The notes: generated from the sequence alone by a model not told the origin. 64,000 nt of DNA from Oxalobacter paeniformigenes (GCF_027158465.1 NZ_JAMKYL010000002.1:62001-126000), one strand, 5' to 3'. Positions 53,976 to 63,439 are shown, numbered from the stretch's first letter. Numbers and translations: made by a program.

Positions 53976-55389
53976 ATAGCAGCGGCGAGAAAAGACGTGC
54001 GATGGCTTCTGCCAGTTTCTGTATCCAGCCTGTCGTACGTTTTGGCAGGACGCGTTCCGATGAAATAAGGTCGCATTCGAATTGCCTGGACAGCATGCCG
54101 GCCAGTTTATCGCCATACGCCATCACGCAGACTTCGAAATTCAGCCGGAAACTGCGTGAATCGAAGTTGGCGGTTCCGATCAGGCTGTAATGCTGGTCGA
54201 TGACGATGGTTTTTGAATGGAGCATGCGTCCCTTGTATTCCCATATCTTGACACCGGCATGCATGAGTTCGTCGAAATAGGAACGTGCCGCCGCAGTGAC
54301 CAGTCGTGAATCGCTTTTTTCGGGAACCAGCAGACGGACATCGATGCCGCGCAGGGCTGCCGATGTCAATGCGAACAGGGTCGCTTCTGTCGGAACGAAA
54401 TAGGGTGTGGTCAGCCATACCCGGTTTCTGGCGTTCTGGATCATGGCCAGATAGGTACGATGGATGATTTCCCAGTCGTTGTCGGGGCCAGAAGGAATGA
54501 TCTGGACCGGATGCTGGCCGGATGACTGGATGGGAAAATAACCGGCGAGGTCGGGAATGTTTCTTTCGCCGCTGGCATAGACCCAGTCTTCCATAAAGAT
54601 CAGTTGCAGCCAGTGAACTGCATTGCCGGTCAGTTGCAAATGGGTGTCATGGTAGGCGGAATCTTGTACACGTTCATCTTCGTCGTCAGTGATATTCAGA
54701 CCGCCCGTGAAACCGACCAGTCCGTCGCAGATCACGATTTTCCGGTGGGTTCTCAGATTGACAAGCGGTTTTATCAACTGCGAAATGTGCGGTTTGTGGA
54801 AAAAGGCGAATTGCACGCCGGCTTGCAGCATGGGAGACAGGAATTTGTTTTTCAATCGCGAAGAACCGATACCATCGACGAGCAGTCTGACTTTCACGCC
54901 AGCCTGGGCTTTGGTGATCAGCAAATCACGCAGTGTCGTTCCGATTTTGTCGGGATCGAAAATGTAATATTCAAGATGGATATGATGGGTGGCGTTGGCA
55001 ATGGCATCCAGTATGGCGGTGAAGGTCTGTTTTCCGTCGACCAGCAAATCCAGTGATTTTGCGGTCGTCAACGGGAAACCGGTCGTCGTCCGGATCAGGC
55101 TGGCCAGCTGCATCAGTTCGCCGGAGTGCGAGCCGGACGCCAGAATACGGTTGCGCAATTGCAGGTAATCAGAATATTCCTTCAGTGCGGTTTTGGACGG
55201 CAATCGTCTGAATTGCTGGCGTTTGAGTTTTTGCGGACCGAGAAAATGGTAAATCAGAAATCCGGCATACGGGATGAATGCCAGTGCGAGAATCCAGCTC
55301 AGCGTTGAAACGGGAGGACGTTTTTGCAGAATGATCCAGAGCGACAGGCAAATGATGTATACAAGCCATGCAACTCCGAGCCACTTCAT
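53974..55389 (-). CDS. cls: Cardiolipin synthase (ClsA-like)
   Basis: About 471 residues if started at the ATG at 55389 (MKWLGVAWLVYII). Two N-terminal membrane helices (about 3-20 and 30-47) precede two PLD domains with HxKxxxxD motifs (THRKIVICD and LHSKTIVIDQHYSLIGTANFDSRS). The family makes cardiolipin from two phosphatidylglycerols at the inner membrane. An in-frame ATG at 55437 would give 487 residues; neither start has a clear Shine-Dalgarno. It is convergent with thiE and divergent from the helicase gene. Confidence 0.9.
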   Translation of the reverse strand: MKWLGVAWLVYIICLSLWIILQKRPPVSTLSWILALAFIPYAGFLIYHFLGPQKLKRQQFRRLPSKTALKEYSDYLQLRNRILASGSHSGELMQLASLIRTTTGFPLTTAKSLDLLVDGKQTFTAILDAIANATHHIHLEYYIFDPDKIGTTLRDLLITKAQAGVKVRLLVDGIGSSRLKNKFLSPMLQAGVQFAFFHKPHISQLIKPLVNLRTHRKIVICDGLVGFTGGLNITDDEDERVQDSAYHDTHLQLTGNAVHWLQLIFMEDWVYASGERNIPDLAGYFPIQSSGQHPVQIIPSGPDNDWEIIHRTYLAMIQNARNRVWLTTPYFVPTEATLFALTSAALRGIDVRLLVPEKSDSRLVTAAARSYFDELMHAGVKIWEYKGRMLHSKTIVIDQHYSLIGTANFDSRSFRLNFEVCVMAYGDKLAGMLSRQFECDLISSERVLPKRTTGWIQKLAEAIARLFSPLL

Positions 55390-55629
55390 GAAGAAGGTGC
55401 CTGATGAAAAACTGAACAGTTCGTTGTATGGAAACATGATGAAGACCGGTAAACATACCGCCTGACCGGTTCTTGCCGGAAAAACGGAGTCAGTATCATA
55501 CGCTTCAAATGGCGATCTGGATAAAGAATGGCGATATTGTGCCATCGTTACGCAGTATCGGGCGGAGCATGCAGCGAAAAATGGTGTGTTGGGCAAGCAT
55601 ACGCCTGTTATTTACGGGATAATGTCGAA

Positions 55630-57918
55630 ATGGACAAACTATTGGAAAATCTCAATCCGGAACAGCTTGCGGCCGTGACATTGCCGCCCCAGTCGGCCCT
55701 GATATTGGCCGGAGCGGGATCCGGCAAAACGCGTGTACTGACGACACGGATTGCATGGTTGCTGAAAACAGGGCAGGTTTCCGCAGGCGGTGTCATGGCG
55801 GTCACGTTTACCAACAAGGCAGCGCGCGAGATGATGGCGCGTCTTTCCGCGATGGCGCATGTCAATGCGAAAAACATGTGGATCGGCACATTTCATGGGT
55901 TGTGCAACCGGTTTTTGCGCAGACATTACCTTGATGCGGCGTTGCCCCAGATGTTTTCCATTCTCGATACGCAGGACCAGCTTTCGGCGATCAGACGGCT
56001 TTTGAAAGCGAACGGGGTTGATGAGGAAAATTTTCCGCCACGCGAGTTGATGCATTACATCAATGCCGCGAAGGAAAAAGGTTTGCGTGCCGCCGATGTC
56101 GATGCATACGATGATTATGACCGGCAACGGGCCGCATTGTATGAATTGTATGAACAGCAATGCCAGCGCGAAGGGGTGGTCGATTTCGCTGAATTGCTTT
56201 TGCGCAGTTGTGAGTTGCTGGAACGAAACGAACTGTTGCGAGAACATTACCGGTCGCGTTTTCTGCACATTCTGGTGGATGAATTCCAGGATACGAACGA
56301 TATTCAGTACCGCTGGCTGAAACTGCTCTCGGGGGACAGGACGGCGATCTTTGCGGTGGGCGATGACGATCAGAGCATTTATGCGTTCCGTGGTGCCAAT
56401 GTCGGGAATATGCTTTCTTTCCAGCATGACTTCAAGGTGAAGAACCTGATCAGGCTGGAACAGAATTACCGCTCATATGCCCATATTCTGGATGCTGCCA
56501 ATACACTGATCGCACACAATACGCACCGTCTGGGCAAGAATCTGCATACGAGTGCAGGGGCCGGTGAACCGATCCGTGTATGCGAGGCGACGTCTGATCT
56601 GAACGAGGTGCAATGGATTCTGGATGAAGTCGGTCATCTGCTTGACGAGGGGTTTTCTCGAAGCGATATCGCCATTTTGTACCGCTCCAATGCCCAGTCG
56701 CGTGTACTCGAGCATGGTTTGTTCAGCGCTGGGATTCCCTATCGGGTATATGGCGGCTTGCGGTTTTTCGAGCGTGCCGAAATCAGGAATGCCGTGGCGT
56801 ATCTTCAGCTGATCGACAATCCGGACAATAACACGGCTTTTCTGCGAGTGGTCAATTTCCCGACACGGGGTATCGGAACCCGTACCATCGAGCAGTTGCA
56901 GGAAATTGCGAAGTCGCAAGGGTGTTCCCTGTATGCCGCATTGCCGTATGTAACGGGCAGGGGAGGCGCCGCGCTCAATGCCTTTGCACAGCTCCTCGGG
57001 CAGATGCGTGCGGAAGTGAACGATATGCCGTTGCCGGAGCTGATACAGACCGTGCTGGAAAAAAGCGGCATCATGCAGCAGTATCGTTCGGAAAAAGAAG
57101 GCGCCGAACGTGTGGAAAATCTGGAACAGCTGATATCGGCAGCCACAGTGTTTTTGTCGGAAGAAGGGTTTTCGCTGGATGCACCTGCCTTGCGTATCGA
57201 GCATTTGCCGGACAATGACAGCAATGCGCCGCGTTTGCCACCTGTGGCCGATCAGGTGATGGACGGGGATGAGTTGCTTTCCCTTGCGATGTCGCCTTTG
57301 TCGGCTTTCCTGACGCATGCATCGCTCGAAGCGGGCGACAATCAGGCTGGTGAGGGGGAAGACGCATTGCAGCTGATGACGGTGCATTCAGCAAAAGGAC
57401 TGGAATTCGGTGCGGTTTTCATTACCGGACTGGAAGAAGGGCTTTTTCCGCATGAAAACAGTCTGTCGGAAAACGGTGGTCTCGAAGAGGAGCGGCGTCT
57501 GATGTATGTAGCGATCACACGCGCACGGAAACGGCTGTATATGAGCTGTGCCCAGACACGTATGCTGCACGGACATATGCGCTATAACGTATCGTCGCGT
57601 TTTTTGAGTGAATTGCCGGAGGAGTCGCTGAAATGGCTGACGCCCGGAAAAACATCGGTGTATGCCGGATACCGGAGTGGTGCTGAAGCGTCGCCTGTCC
57701 GTCCGGATACACGAGCTACCGAGAACGGAGCCACGGCTTCCTTTGGGCGAAGCAGCCAGTGGCGGATCGGTCAAACCGTTTTACACAAGAAGTTCGGGGA
57801 GGGTGTGATCGTCAGTCTTGAGGGACAGGGCGCCAGCATTCGGGCCAATATCAATTTCGGCCGTTATGGCATGAAATTGCTGGACCTCAGTATCGCAAAG
57901 CTGGAGCGCGTGTCCTGA
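55630..57918 (+). CDS. uvrD: UvrD/PcrA family DNA helicase
   Basis: 762-residue superfamily 1A helicase used in excision and mismatch repair. It starts MDKLLENLNPEQLAAV, has Walker A ILAGAGSGKTRVLTTRIAWL, VDEFQDTN (Walker B), GDDDQSIYAFRGAN, and the C-terminal motif VI VAITRARKRLYMS. The last 60 residues (WRIGQTVLHKKFGEGVIVSLEG) form the UvrD C-terminal Tudor-like domain that binds RNA polymerase. The ATG at 55630 gives the usual N-terminus. Its stop lies 1 nt before the convergent rfaE1 stop. Confidence 0.95.
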   Translation: MDKLLENLNPEQLAAVTLPPQSALILAGAGSGKTRVLTTRIAWLLKTGQVSAGGVMAVTFTNKAAREMMARLSAMAHVNAKNMWIGTFHGLCNRFLRRHYLDAALPQMFSILDTQDQLSAIRRLLKANGVDEENFPPRELMHYINAAKEKGLRAADVDAYDDYDRQRAALYELYEQQCQREGVVDFAELLLRSCELLERNELLREHYRSRFLHILVDEFQDTNDIQYRWLKLLSGDRTAIFAVGDDDQSIYAFRGANVGNMLSFQHDFKVKNLIRLEQNYRSYAHILDAANTLIAHNTHRLGKNLHTSAGAGEPIRVCEATSDLNEVQWILDEVGHLLDEGFSRSDIAILYRSNAQSRVLEHGLFSAGIPYRVYGGLRFFERAEIRNAVAYLQLIDNPDNNTAFLRVVNFPTRGIGTRTIEQLQEIAKSQGCSLYAALPYVTGRGGAALNAFAQLLGQMRAEVNDMPLPELIQTVLEKSGIMQQYRSEKEGAERVENLEQLISAATVFLSEEGFSLDAPALRIEHLPDNDSNAPRLPPVADQVMDGDELLSLAMSPLSAFLTHASLEAGDNQAGEGEDALQLMTVHSAKGLEFGAVFITGLEEGLFPHENSLSENGGLEEERRLMYVAITRARKRLYMSCAQTRMLHGHMRYNVSSRFLSELPEESLKWLTPGKTSVYAGYRSGAEASPVRPDTRATENGATASFGRSSQWRIGQTVLHKKFGEGVIVSLEGQGASIRANINFGRYGMKLLDLSIAKLERVS

Positions 57919-57919
57919 G

Positions 57920-58840
57920 TCAGGCGGAAAACAGTTCTTCCCGCGTGACGGTAGCCGTTCCGAGTTTTCCGACGACGATGCCCGCGGCACGGTTGGCGAT
58001 CTGTACGGATTCGGATACGGATTTGCCGTTGCCGAGCATGGTCGCCAGCGTGGCGATGACGGTATCGCCGGCACCCGATACGTCGAACACTTCGCGTGCC
58101 ACGGTCGGAATGTGCAATACCTCGGTGGCACCGTAAAGCGACATGCCTTCTTCGGAACGTGTCAGCAGGAGATATTGCAGGTTCAGCGTTTCACGCAGTT
58201 TTTGCGCCTTTTGCGTCAGTTCCGTTTCGTCTTTCCAGCTGCCGACGATTTGCCGCAGTTCGGATTTGTTCGGTGTCAGGATCGTGGCGCCACGGTATTT
58301 GGAAAAATCATCGCCTTTCGGATCGATCAGGGTGATTTTGTTTGCCTTGCGGGCATCGTCGATCATGTCGGATACGTGATCGAGTGCGCCCTTGCCGTAA
58401 TCCGACAAAATGATGATGTCGTGTTCGGCCAGCAGAGCCCGGTATTGTTCACGTGCGTTTTCCAGTATTTCGTGAGTAGGTCTTTTTTCGAAATCCAGAC
58501 GCAAGAGTTGTTGTTGTCTTCCGATGACGCGCAGTTTGACGGTTGTCGAAATACCGGGAGCCGAATGGAGGCAGGGGGTGATGCCGGATTGTTCCAGCAG
58601 TTTGCCGATTACGGTACCTGCTTCATCATCGCCGATTACACCCAGAAGGCTGCATGAAGCGCCCAGTGCGGCGACATTGCGTGCGACATTGGCCGCACCG
58701 CCCAGACGTTCCTCGTTTCTGCCGATCAGGACAACCGGTACAGGAGCTTCCGGCGATATCCGGTTGACATCGCCGAACCAGTAACGGTCGAGCATGACAT
58801 CGCCGACGATCAATATGCTGGGATTTTTCATGTTGTTCAT
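57920..58840 (-). CDS. rfaE1: D-glycero-beta-D-manno-heptose-7-phosphate kinase
   Basis: 306-residue PfkB-family kinase matching only the N-terminal kinase half of E. coli HldE. LIVGDVMLDRYWFGDVNRISPEAPVPV, GGAANVARNVAALGA and the anion-hole DVSGAGDTVIATLA are diagnostic. The cytidylyltransferase half is absent, as expected for the split HldA/RfaE1 form, and must be elsewhere. The product feeds ADP-heptose for LPS core. Starts at ATG 58840 or 58831. rfaD, often next in related genomes, is not here; uvrD occupies the position. Confidence 0.92.
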   Translation of the reverse strand: MNNMKNPSILIVGDVMLDRYWFGDVNRISPEAPVPVVLIGRNEERLGGAANVARNVAALGASCSLLGVIGDDEAGTVIGKLLEQSGITPCLHSAPGISTTVKLRVIGRQQQLLRLDFEKRPTHEILENAREQYRALLAEHDIIILSDYGKGALDHVSDMIDDARKANKITLIDPKGDDFSKYRGATILTPNKSELRQIVGSWKDETELTQKAQKLRETLNLQYLLLTRSEEGMSLYGATEVLHIPTVAREVFDVSGAGDTVIATLATMLGNGKSVSESVQIANRAAGIVVGKLGTATVTREELFSA

Positions 58841-58881
58841 GTCCGGTGCGAGATATTGGTTTGAACGGAGGCAATCGGAGT

Positions 58882-60057
58882 TCAGGATGAAAGTTTCATT
58901 TCTTCGATCCGCCTTGGCGGATAAGTTTCCCATTGATGGCATCCCGGGCATTGCCAGTAATAATGGCGCGCCTCGAATCCGCAATGGTTGCATTGATAAC
59001 GTGACAGTCTGAATGCGTATCGCTGGACGAGTGTGCGGACAAAGGACAAATCTTCGCGGATTTCAGGCGGAACGACCAGCAATTGCGCTTCCAGCAGCTT
59101 GTCCAGTCCCAGGAGTGTCGGAGTACGTCGCAGTTCATCATGGACAAGGCGGTTTGCAGCTTCGGCACCTTCCTGTTTCAGGACAGCCTTGAACAGGATT
59201 TCAAGCAGATCGATCGAGGCCGTTTCGGCCAGATAGGACTTGAGCAGACTGATACCTTCCGGTGCGCGTCCTGCCGCCTGGTAGCCTTCCATCAGGCGTT
59301 GCGCGACGAGTACGGTGTGCGGCATGCTTTGTTTTTCGACACGTCGCCATGTCGAGAGCGCTTCTTCCGGTTTGCCGAGCGCCATGAGGGCATCGCCTGT
59401 CAGTATGGTGGCACGGACACTCATGCGGTCAATGGAAAGCGCCGTATCCAGTAGCGGCAATGCTTTTTCCGGGTGAGTGTTGACGAGTTCATCTTCAGCC
59501 AGTTCGCAATAGAACTGCGCGATCTGTTTGTTTCGGTTGCCTGTCCCAGAATTTTGCAGGGCACGCGCGGCATCGATGGCCTGTTTCCATTCCTTTTCCC
59601 GCTGGAAGATTTCCAGCAGCGCACGACGTGCCTGAACGGAGTACGGGGTTTCGGTCAGTTCGCGGAAAACTTCTTCGGCACGATCGAGCAGGCCAGCCTT
59701 GAGAAAATCCTGTCCCAGTTCATAGCTGGCCTGCATACGTTGTTCCGGTGGAAGGTCGGGGCGCAACAACAGATTCTGGTGCATGCGGATGGCACGTTCC
59801 GTTTCGCCGCGTCGACGGAACAGGTTGCCCAGCGCGAAGTGCAGATCCGCCGTTTCCGGATCCAGACGGACGATTTCGATAAATGCGTCGATTGCCTTGT
59901 CGGGTTGCTCGTTCAGCAGGAAATTCAGCCCCTTGAAATAGCCTTTTGGCAGGCTGCGCGATTCTGAAAGCAGTTGTTTGATGTCGATACGTGCGGCAAT
60001 CCATCCCAGTCCGAAGAATAGCGGGATGCTTAGCAGCCACCAGATTTCAAATTCCAT
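58882..60057 (-). CDS. lapB: Lipopolysaccharide assembly protein LapB
   Basis: 391-residue LapB (YciM). An N-terminal membrane helix (about 5-20) is followed by tandem TPR repeats (about 35-340) and a C-terminal rubredoxin-like metal site with CNHCG and CPGCH pairs. LapB directs FtsH to degrade LpxC and so limits lipid A synthesis; the target lpxC is at 39.6 kb in this window. It lies 18 nt downstream of lapA. Confidence 0.94.
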   Translation of the reverse strand: MEFEIWWLLSIPLFFGLGWIAARIDIKQLLSESRSLPKGYFKGLNFLLNEQPDKAIDAFIEIVRLDPETADLHFALGNLFRRRGETERAIRMHQNLLLRPDLPPEQRMQASYELGQDFLKAGLLDRAEEVFRELTETPYSVQARRALLEIFQREKEWKQAIDAARALQNSGTGNRNKQIAQFYCELAEDELVNTHPEKALPLLDTALSIDRMSVRATILTGDALMALGKPEEALSTWRRVEKQSMPHTVLVAQRLMEGYQAAGRAPEGISLLKSYLAETASIDLLEILFKAVLKQEGAEAANRLVHDELRRTPTLLGLDKLLEAQLLVVPPEIREDLSFVRTLVQRYAFRLSRYQCNHCGFEARHYYWQCPGCHQWETYPPRRIEEMKLSS

Positions 60058-60075
60058 ACACTATCTAAAAATAAA

Positions 60076-60414
60076 CTAGTCGGTTTGTGTTTCAGACGGT
60101 TTGCCGTCGGAAACCGTATTGCCGGAAGTCGGTTCGGTACCGGTTTTTTTCTGCGCTTCCTGTACTTGCATGATTTCGTTGAATTTCTTTTTCTGTCTGG
60201 ACAACTCGAGCCGGCTTCTGAATACCGTGGGAATCATCGCGAGCAGACCGAGGACGGCGCCTGCCAGAAAGAAACACAGCACAATCAGTACCAGCGGTCC
60301 GCGCAGTTCATATCCCCAGAAAAAGTATAAGGCTGTTTCCTGGGTATTTTTCAGGGCCAGTATGAAAAAAAATATGAAAAGGACCGCAGCGATTATACGG
60401 GAGAGCCATTTCAT
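60076..60414 (-). CDS. lapA: LapA family protein (DUF1049)
   Basis: 112-residue inner-membrane protein with two hydrophobic helices (about 5-22 and 38-62) and a charged coiled-coil-like C-terminal tail. LapA acts with LapB in LPS assembly. The EWELRGPLV-like loop (YELRGPLVLIVLCFFLAGAVLG) and its place before lapB support the call. It begins downstream of a strong terminator that separates it from ihfB. Confidence 0.9.
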   Translation of the reverse strand: MKWLSRIIAAVLFIFFFILALKNTQETALYFFWGYELRGPLVLIVLCFFLAGAVLGLLAMIPTVFRSRLELSRQKKKFNEIMQVQEAQKKTGTEPTSGNTVSDGKPSETQTD

Positions 60415-60477
60415 GATTCAGTCCTTGTGACGGTTTTCATAAAGCGCATATTGCTGCGAAGGTATGATTGTACGTGA

Positions 60478-60503
60478 AAAAGGGCATCCGAAGATGCCCT
60501 TTT
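60478..60503 (-). terminator. Rho-independent terminator after ihfB
   Basis: AAAAGGGCATC and GATGCCCTTTT pair perfectly. On the minus strand the loop reads C(TTCG)G, the very stable UUCG tetraloop, followed by a T run. It divides cmk-rpsA-ihfB from lapA-lapB-rfaE1. Confidence 0.9.
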
Positions 60504-60535
60504 GGATTGAGAAAGCTTAATCGAAACAAGCGCTG

Positions 60536-60829
60536 TCAGTCCGCTTTTGCTGCTGAATCGACACGTTGCCGCAATTCCTTTCCGGGCTTGAAATGCGGTA
60601 CCCGCTTGGCTTCTACGTGTACCTTTTCGCCGGAACGTGGATTACGACCGATTCTTGGCGGACGGACGCTCAGTGCAAAACTGCCGAAACCGCGAATTTC
60701 GATGCGCTGACCGCCCGCCAGGGCGTCTGCCATGGCATCCAGTATGGTTTTCACGGTCAGTTCAGCGTCTTTGGCCAACAGTTGTGGATAGCTGTTTGCC
60801 AAAGAAATGATCAATTCGGATTTGGTCAT
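60536..60829 (-). CDS. ihfB: Integration host factor subunit beta
   Basis: 97-residue DNA-bending HU/IHF family protein. It starts MTKSELIISLA and has the RIEIRGFGSFALSVRPPRIGRNPRSGE arm with the intercalating proline. Position 13 nt after rpsA on the same strand is the classical context for ihfB. It works as a heterodimer with IhfA, which is not in the window. Confidence 0.96.
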   Translation of the reverse strand: MTKSELIISLANSYPQLLAKDAELTVKTILDAMADALAGGQRIEIRGFGSFALSVRPPRIGRNPRSGEKVHVEAKRVPHFKPGKELRQRVDSAAKAD

Positions 60830-60842
60830 TGTGCACTCGTGA

Positions 60843-62552
60843 TTATTGCTTGTTGTCGAATTTTGCTTTGAGCAAGGCGCCCAGACTGGTCATGCCGGAA
60901 GCAGCGCTCGAATCGTTCTGGATCTTCTGCATGGCTTCCTGGGTTTCCATCTGGTCTTTTGCCTTGATCGACAGCTGCAGCGAACGGGACTTGCGATCGA
61001 TGTTGATGATCATGACTTCGACCTGATCGCCGACTTTCAGATGGGAACCGGCATCTTCCACACGGTCGCGGGAGATTTCCGAAGCGCGCAGATAACCTTC
61101 GACGTCATCGTTGAGCTGGATGACTGCACCTTTCGGTTCTACCGACTTGACCGTACCGGTCACGACGGAACCCTTGTCGTTCATGGCGATGTAGTTGTTG
61201 AACGGATCGCCTTCGAGCTGTTTGACGCCCAGCGAAACACGTTCGCGTTCGACGTCGATGGCCAGAACGACTGCTTCGAGTTCATCACCCTTCTTGAAGT
61301 TGTGGACAGCTGTTTCGCCAGGTTCCGTCCAGGACAGGTCGGAGAGGTGAACCAGACCGTCGATATTGCCAGGCAGGCCGATGAATACGCCGAAGTCGGT
61401 GATGGACTTGATGGCACCGCTGACCTTGTCGCCTTTCTTGTGGGTGTCGGCGAATTCTTCCCACGGGTTCGGTTTGCACTGTTTCATGCCCAGGCTGATA
61501 CGGCGACGTTCTTCGTCGATTTCCAGTACCATGACTTCGACTTCGTCGCCCAGCTTGACGACCTTGTTCGGTGCGACGTTCTTGTTGGTCCAGTCCATTT
61601 CGGATACGTGTACCAGACCTTCGATGCCCTGTTCGACTTCAACGAAAGCACCGTAATCGGTCAGGTTGGTGACCTTGCCGAACAGGCGGGTACCCTGCGG
61701 ATAACGGCGGGAAAGTCCGGTCCATGGATCGTCTCCGAGCTGTTTGACGCCCAGCGAAACGCGGTTCTTTTCCTGGTCGTATTTCAGAACCTTGGCGGTG
61801 ATTTCCTGGCCGACCGTCAGCATTTCGGACGGATGGCGAACACGACGCCATGCCAGATCGGTGATGTGCAGCAGACCGTCGATGCCGCCGAGATCGATGA
61901 ATGCACCGTAATCGGTGATGTTCTTGACAATACCGTTGACGATGGTGCCTTCTTTCAGGGTTTCCATCAGTTTCTGGCGTTCTTCGCCCATGGAGGCTTC
62001 GACGACGGCACGGCGGGACAGAACGACATTGTTGCGCTTGCGATCAAGCTTGATGACCTTGAATTCCAGGGTCTTGCCTTCATAAGGCGTGGTGTCCTTG
62101 ACAGGACGGGTATCCACCAGGGAACCCGGCAGGAAAGCGCGGATACCGTTGGTCAGTACGGTCAGACCGCCCTTGACCTTGCCGTTGACGGTACCGGTGA
62201 CGATTTCGCCCGATTCCATGGCTTTTTCCAGTGCCAGCCAGGAGGCGAGGCGTTTGGCCTTGTCACGGGACAGGATGGTGTCGCCATAACCGTTTTCAAG
62301 CGATTCGATGGCAACGGAGACATAGTCACCGACCTTGACTTCCAGTTCGCCGACGTCGTTTTTGAATTCGTCGATAGGAATAAAGGATTCGGATTTCAGT
62401 CCGGCATTGACGACGACGAAATTGTGGTCGATGCGGACGACTTCGGCCGAGATGACTTCGCCGGAGCGCATGTCATGACGGGCAAGAGATTCTTCAAATA
62501 AAGCGGCAAAACTTTCCATTCCGGAATCCTGGGTAGATGCAGCAGTAGGCAT
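60843..62552 (-). CDS. rpsA: 30S ribosomal protein S1
   Basis: 569-residue S1 with six S1 (OB-fold) repeats; each has a GxVxxIxxYGxFVxL-like core, for example VKNITDYGAFIDLGGIDGLLH and VTNLTDYGAFVEVEQGIEGLVH. S1 unwinds and recruits mRNA to the 30S subunit. There is no clear Shine-Dalgarno before the ATG, as in E. coli where S1 represses its own translation through the leader. It lies 105 nt after cmk. Confidence 0.97.
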   Translation of the reverse strand: MPTAASTQDSGMESFAALFEESLARHDMRSGEVISAEVVRIDHNFVVVNAGLKSESFIPIDEFKNDVGELEVKVGDYVSVAIESLENGYGDTILSRDKAKRLASWLALEKAMESGEIVTGTVNGKVKGGLTVLTNGIRAFLPGSLVDTRPVKDTTPYEGKTLEFKVIKLDRKRNNVVLSRRAVVEASMGEERQKLMETLKEGTIVNGIVKNITDYGAFIDLGGIDGLLHITDLAWRRVRHPSEMLTVGQEITAKVLKYDQEKNRVSLGVKQLGDDPWTGLSRRYPQGTRLFGKVTNLTDYGAFVEVEQGIEGLVHVSEMDWTNKNVAPNKVVKLGDEVEVMVLEIDEERRRISLGMKQCKPNPWEEFADTHKKGDKVSGAIKSITDFGVFIGLPGNIDGLVHLSDLSWTEPGETAVHNFKKGDELEAVVLAIDVERERVSLGVKQLEGDPFNNYIAMNDKGSVVTGTVKSVEPKGAVIQLNDDVEGYLRASEISRDRVEDAGSHLKVGDQVEVMIINIDRKSRSLQLSIKAKDQMETQEAMQKIQNDSSAASGMTSLGALLKAKFDNKQ

Positions 62553-62657
62553 ATATAAGTTGTGAAAAGCCGGTCATTCCCTGTGGAACGAACCGGGTCA
62601 GGTTGTCAAATACCCGCAAAGGCCTTGCACCTTGACGGGGCCAAAGAGGTGGGAACC

Positions 62658-63326
62658 TCAACTGCGCGATCGGATGGTACGGGCAAACAGATCCAGTACA
62701 CGTTCGACCGTTTCCTGGATATTCAGGGTCGATGTATCGAGCGTGATGGCGTCAGGTGCAGCGACAAGCGGTGCAGTCTGACGTTGGGTGTCGCGTTTGT
62801 CCCGTTCGATCAAATCATTGCGCAGATTGTCAATGTTAGCAGGAATTCCTTTTTCCAACAACTGCTTATATCGTCTTTCCGCACGGATATCGACACTGGC
62901 GGTCAGAAATATCTTGAGATCGGCTTCAGGGAAAATGACAGTTCCCATGTCCCGTCCGTCCGCCACCAGACCGGGCGCTTTTCTAAAGCCGGTTTGCAAA
63001 TCGGTCAGTGCTTGTCTTACCGCAGGAATGGCGGCGATTTTCGAAGCCATATTGCCGATGGTTTCCGAGCGGATGGCATCGGTGACATCTTCATCGCCGA
63101 GAAAAATGTGTTCTTTTTCGAAACGGCAGGGCAGGTTGCGGGCCATTTCGGCGATTTGACCTGTATCATCCGGATTGATGCCGGAACGTATGACGGATAA
63201 GGCGGTCAGACGATACAATGCTCCGGAATCGAGGTAATGAAAGTGGAGTTTTTCGGCGACGATTCGTGCAACGGTTCCTTTTCCGGATGCGGTCGGGCCG
63301 TCGATGGTGATGATGGAAATGTTCAT
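62658..63326 (-). CDS. cmk: Cytidylate kinase
   Basis: 222-residue CMP/dCMP kinase. P-loop IDGPTASGKGTVARIVAEKL (residues about 8-27), the LDSGALYRLTAL stretch and GRDMGTVIFPEADLKIFLTAS are typical. The ATG at 63326 gives the correct family length; the frame continues upstream without similarity. It heads the cmk-rpsA-ihfB series. The usual upstream aroA is not in this place; instead the strand switches at 63.3-63.5 kb. Confidence 0.95.
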   Translation of the reverse strand: MNISIITIDGPTASGKGTVARIVAEKLHFHYLDSGALYRLTALSVIRSGINPDDTGQIAEMARNLPCRFEKEHIFLGDEDVTDAIRSETIGNMASKIAAIPAVRQALTDLQTGFRKAPGLVADGRDMGTVIFPEADLKIFLTASVDIRAERRYKQLLEKGIPANIDNLRNDLIERDKRDTQRQTAPLVAAPDAITLDTSTLNIQETVERVLDLFARTIRSRS

Positions 63327-63403
63327 GGATGGGTTTGACACGGCGTGATGTACCAGATGAAATGGAAAACTCGTCTTTCGGCGCCAGCGATAGCGATATG
63401 TTA

Positions 63404-63439
63404 TCCGGATTGAACAAAATATTCCGGATAATATCCGGA
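63404..63439. repeat. Three TCCGGA boxes in the cmk / zapA divergent region
   Basis: TCCGGA palindromes at 63404-63409, 63423-63428 and 63434-63439, each in a TAT/AAT context and separated by 13 and 5 nt. They lie between divergent cmk and the zap genes and just ahead of a TAGAAT that could be a -10 box. They may be a regulator's binding site; no regulator is known to me. Confidence 0.5.

Noticed and set aside
60846..62501. A 551-codon plus-strand frame over rpsA
   Set aside because: Reverse image of a highly expressed gene with strong codon bias; repetitive only because S1 domains repeat.
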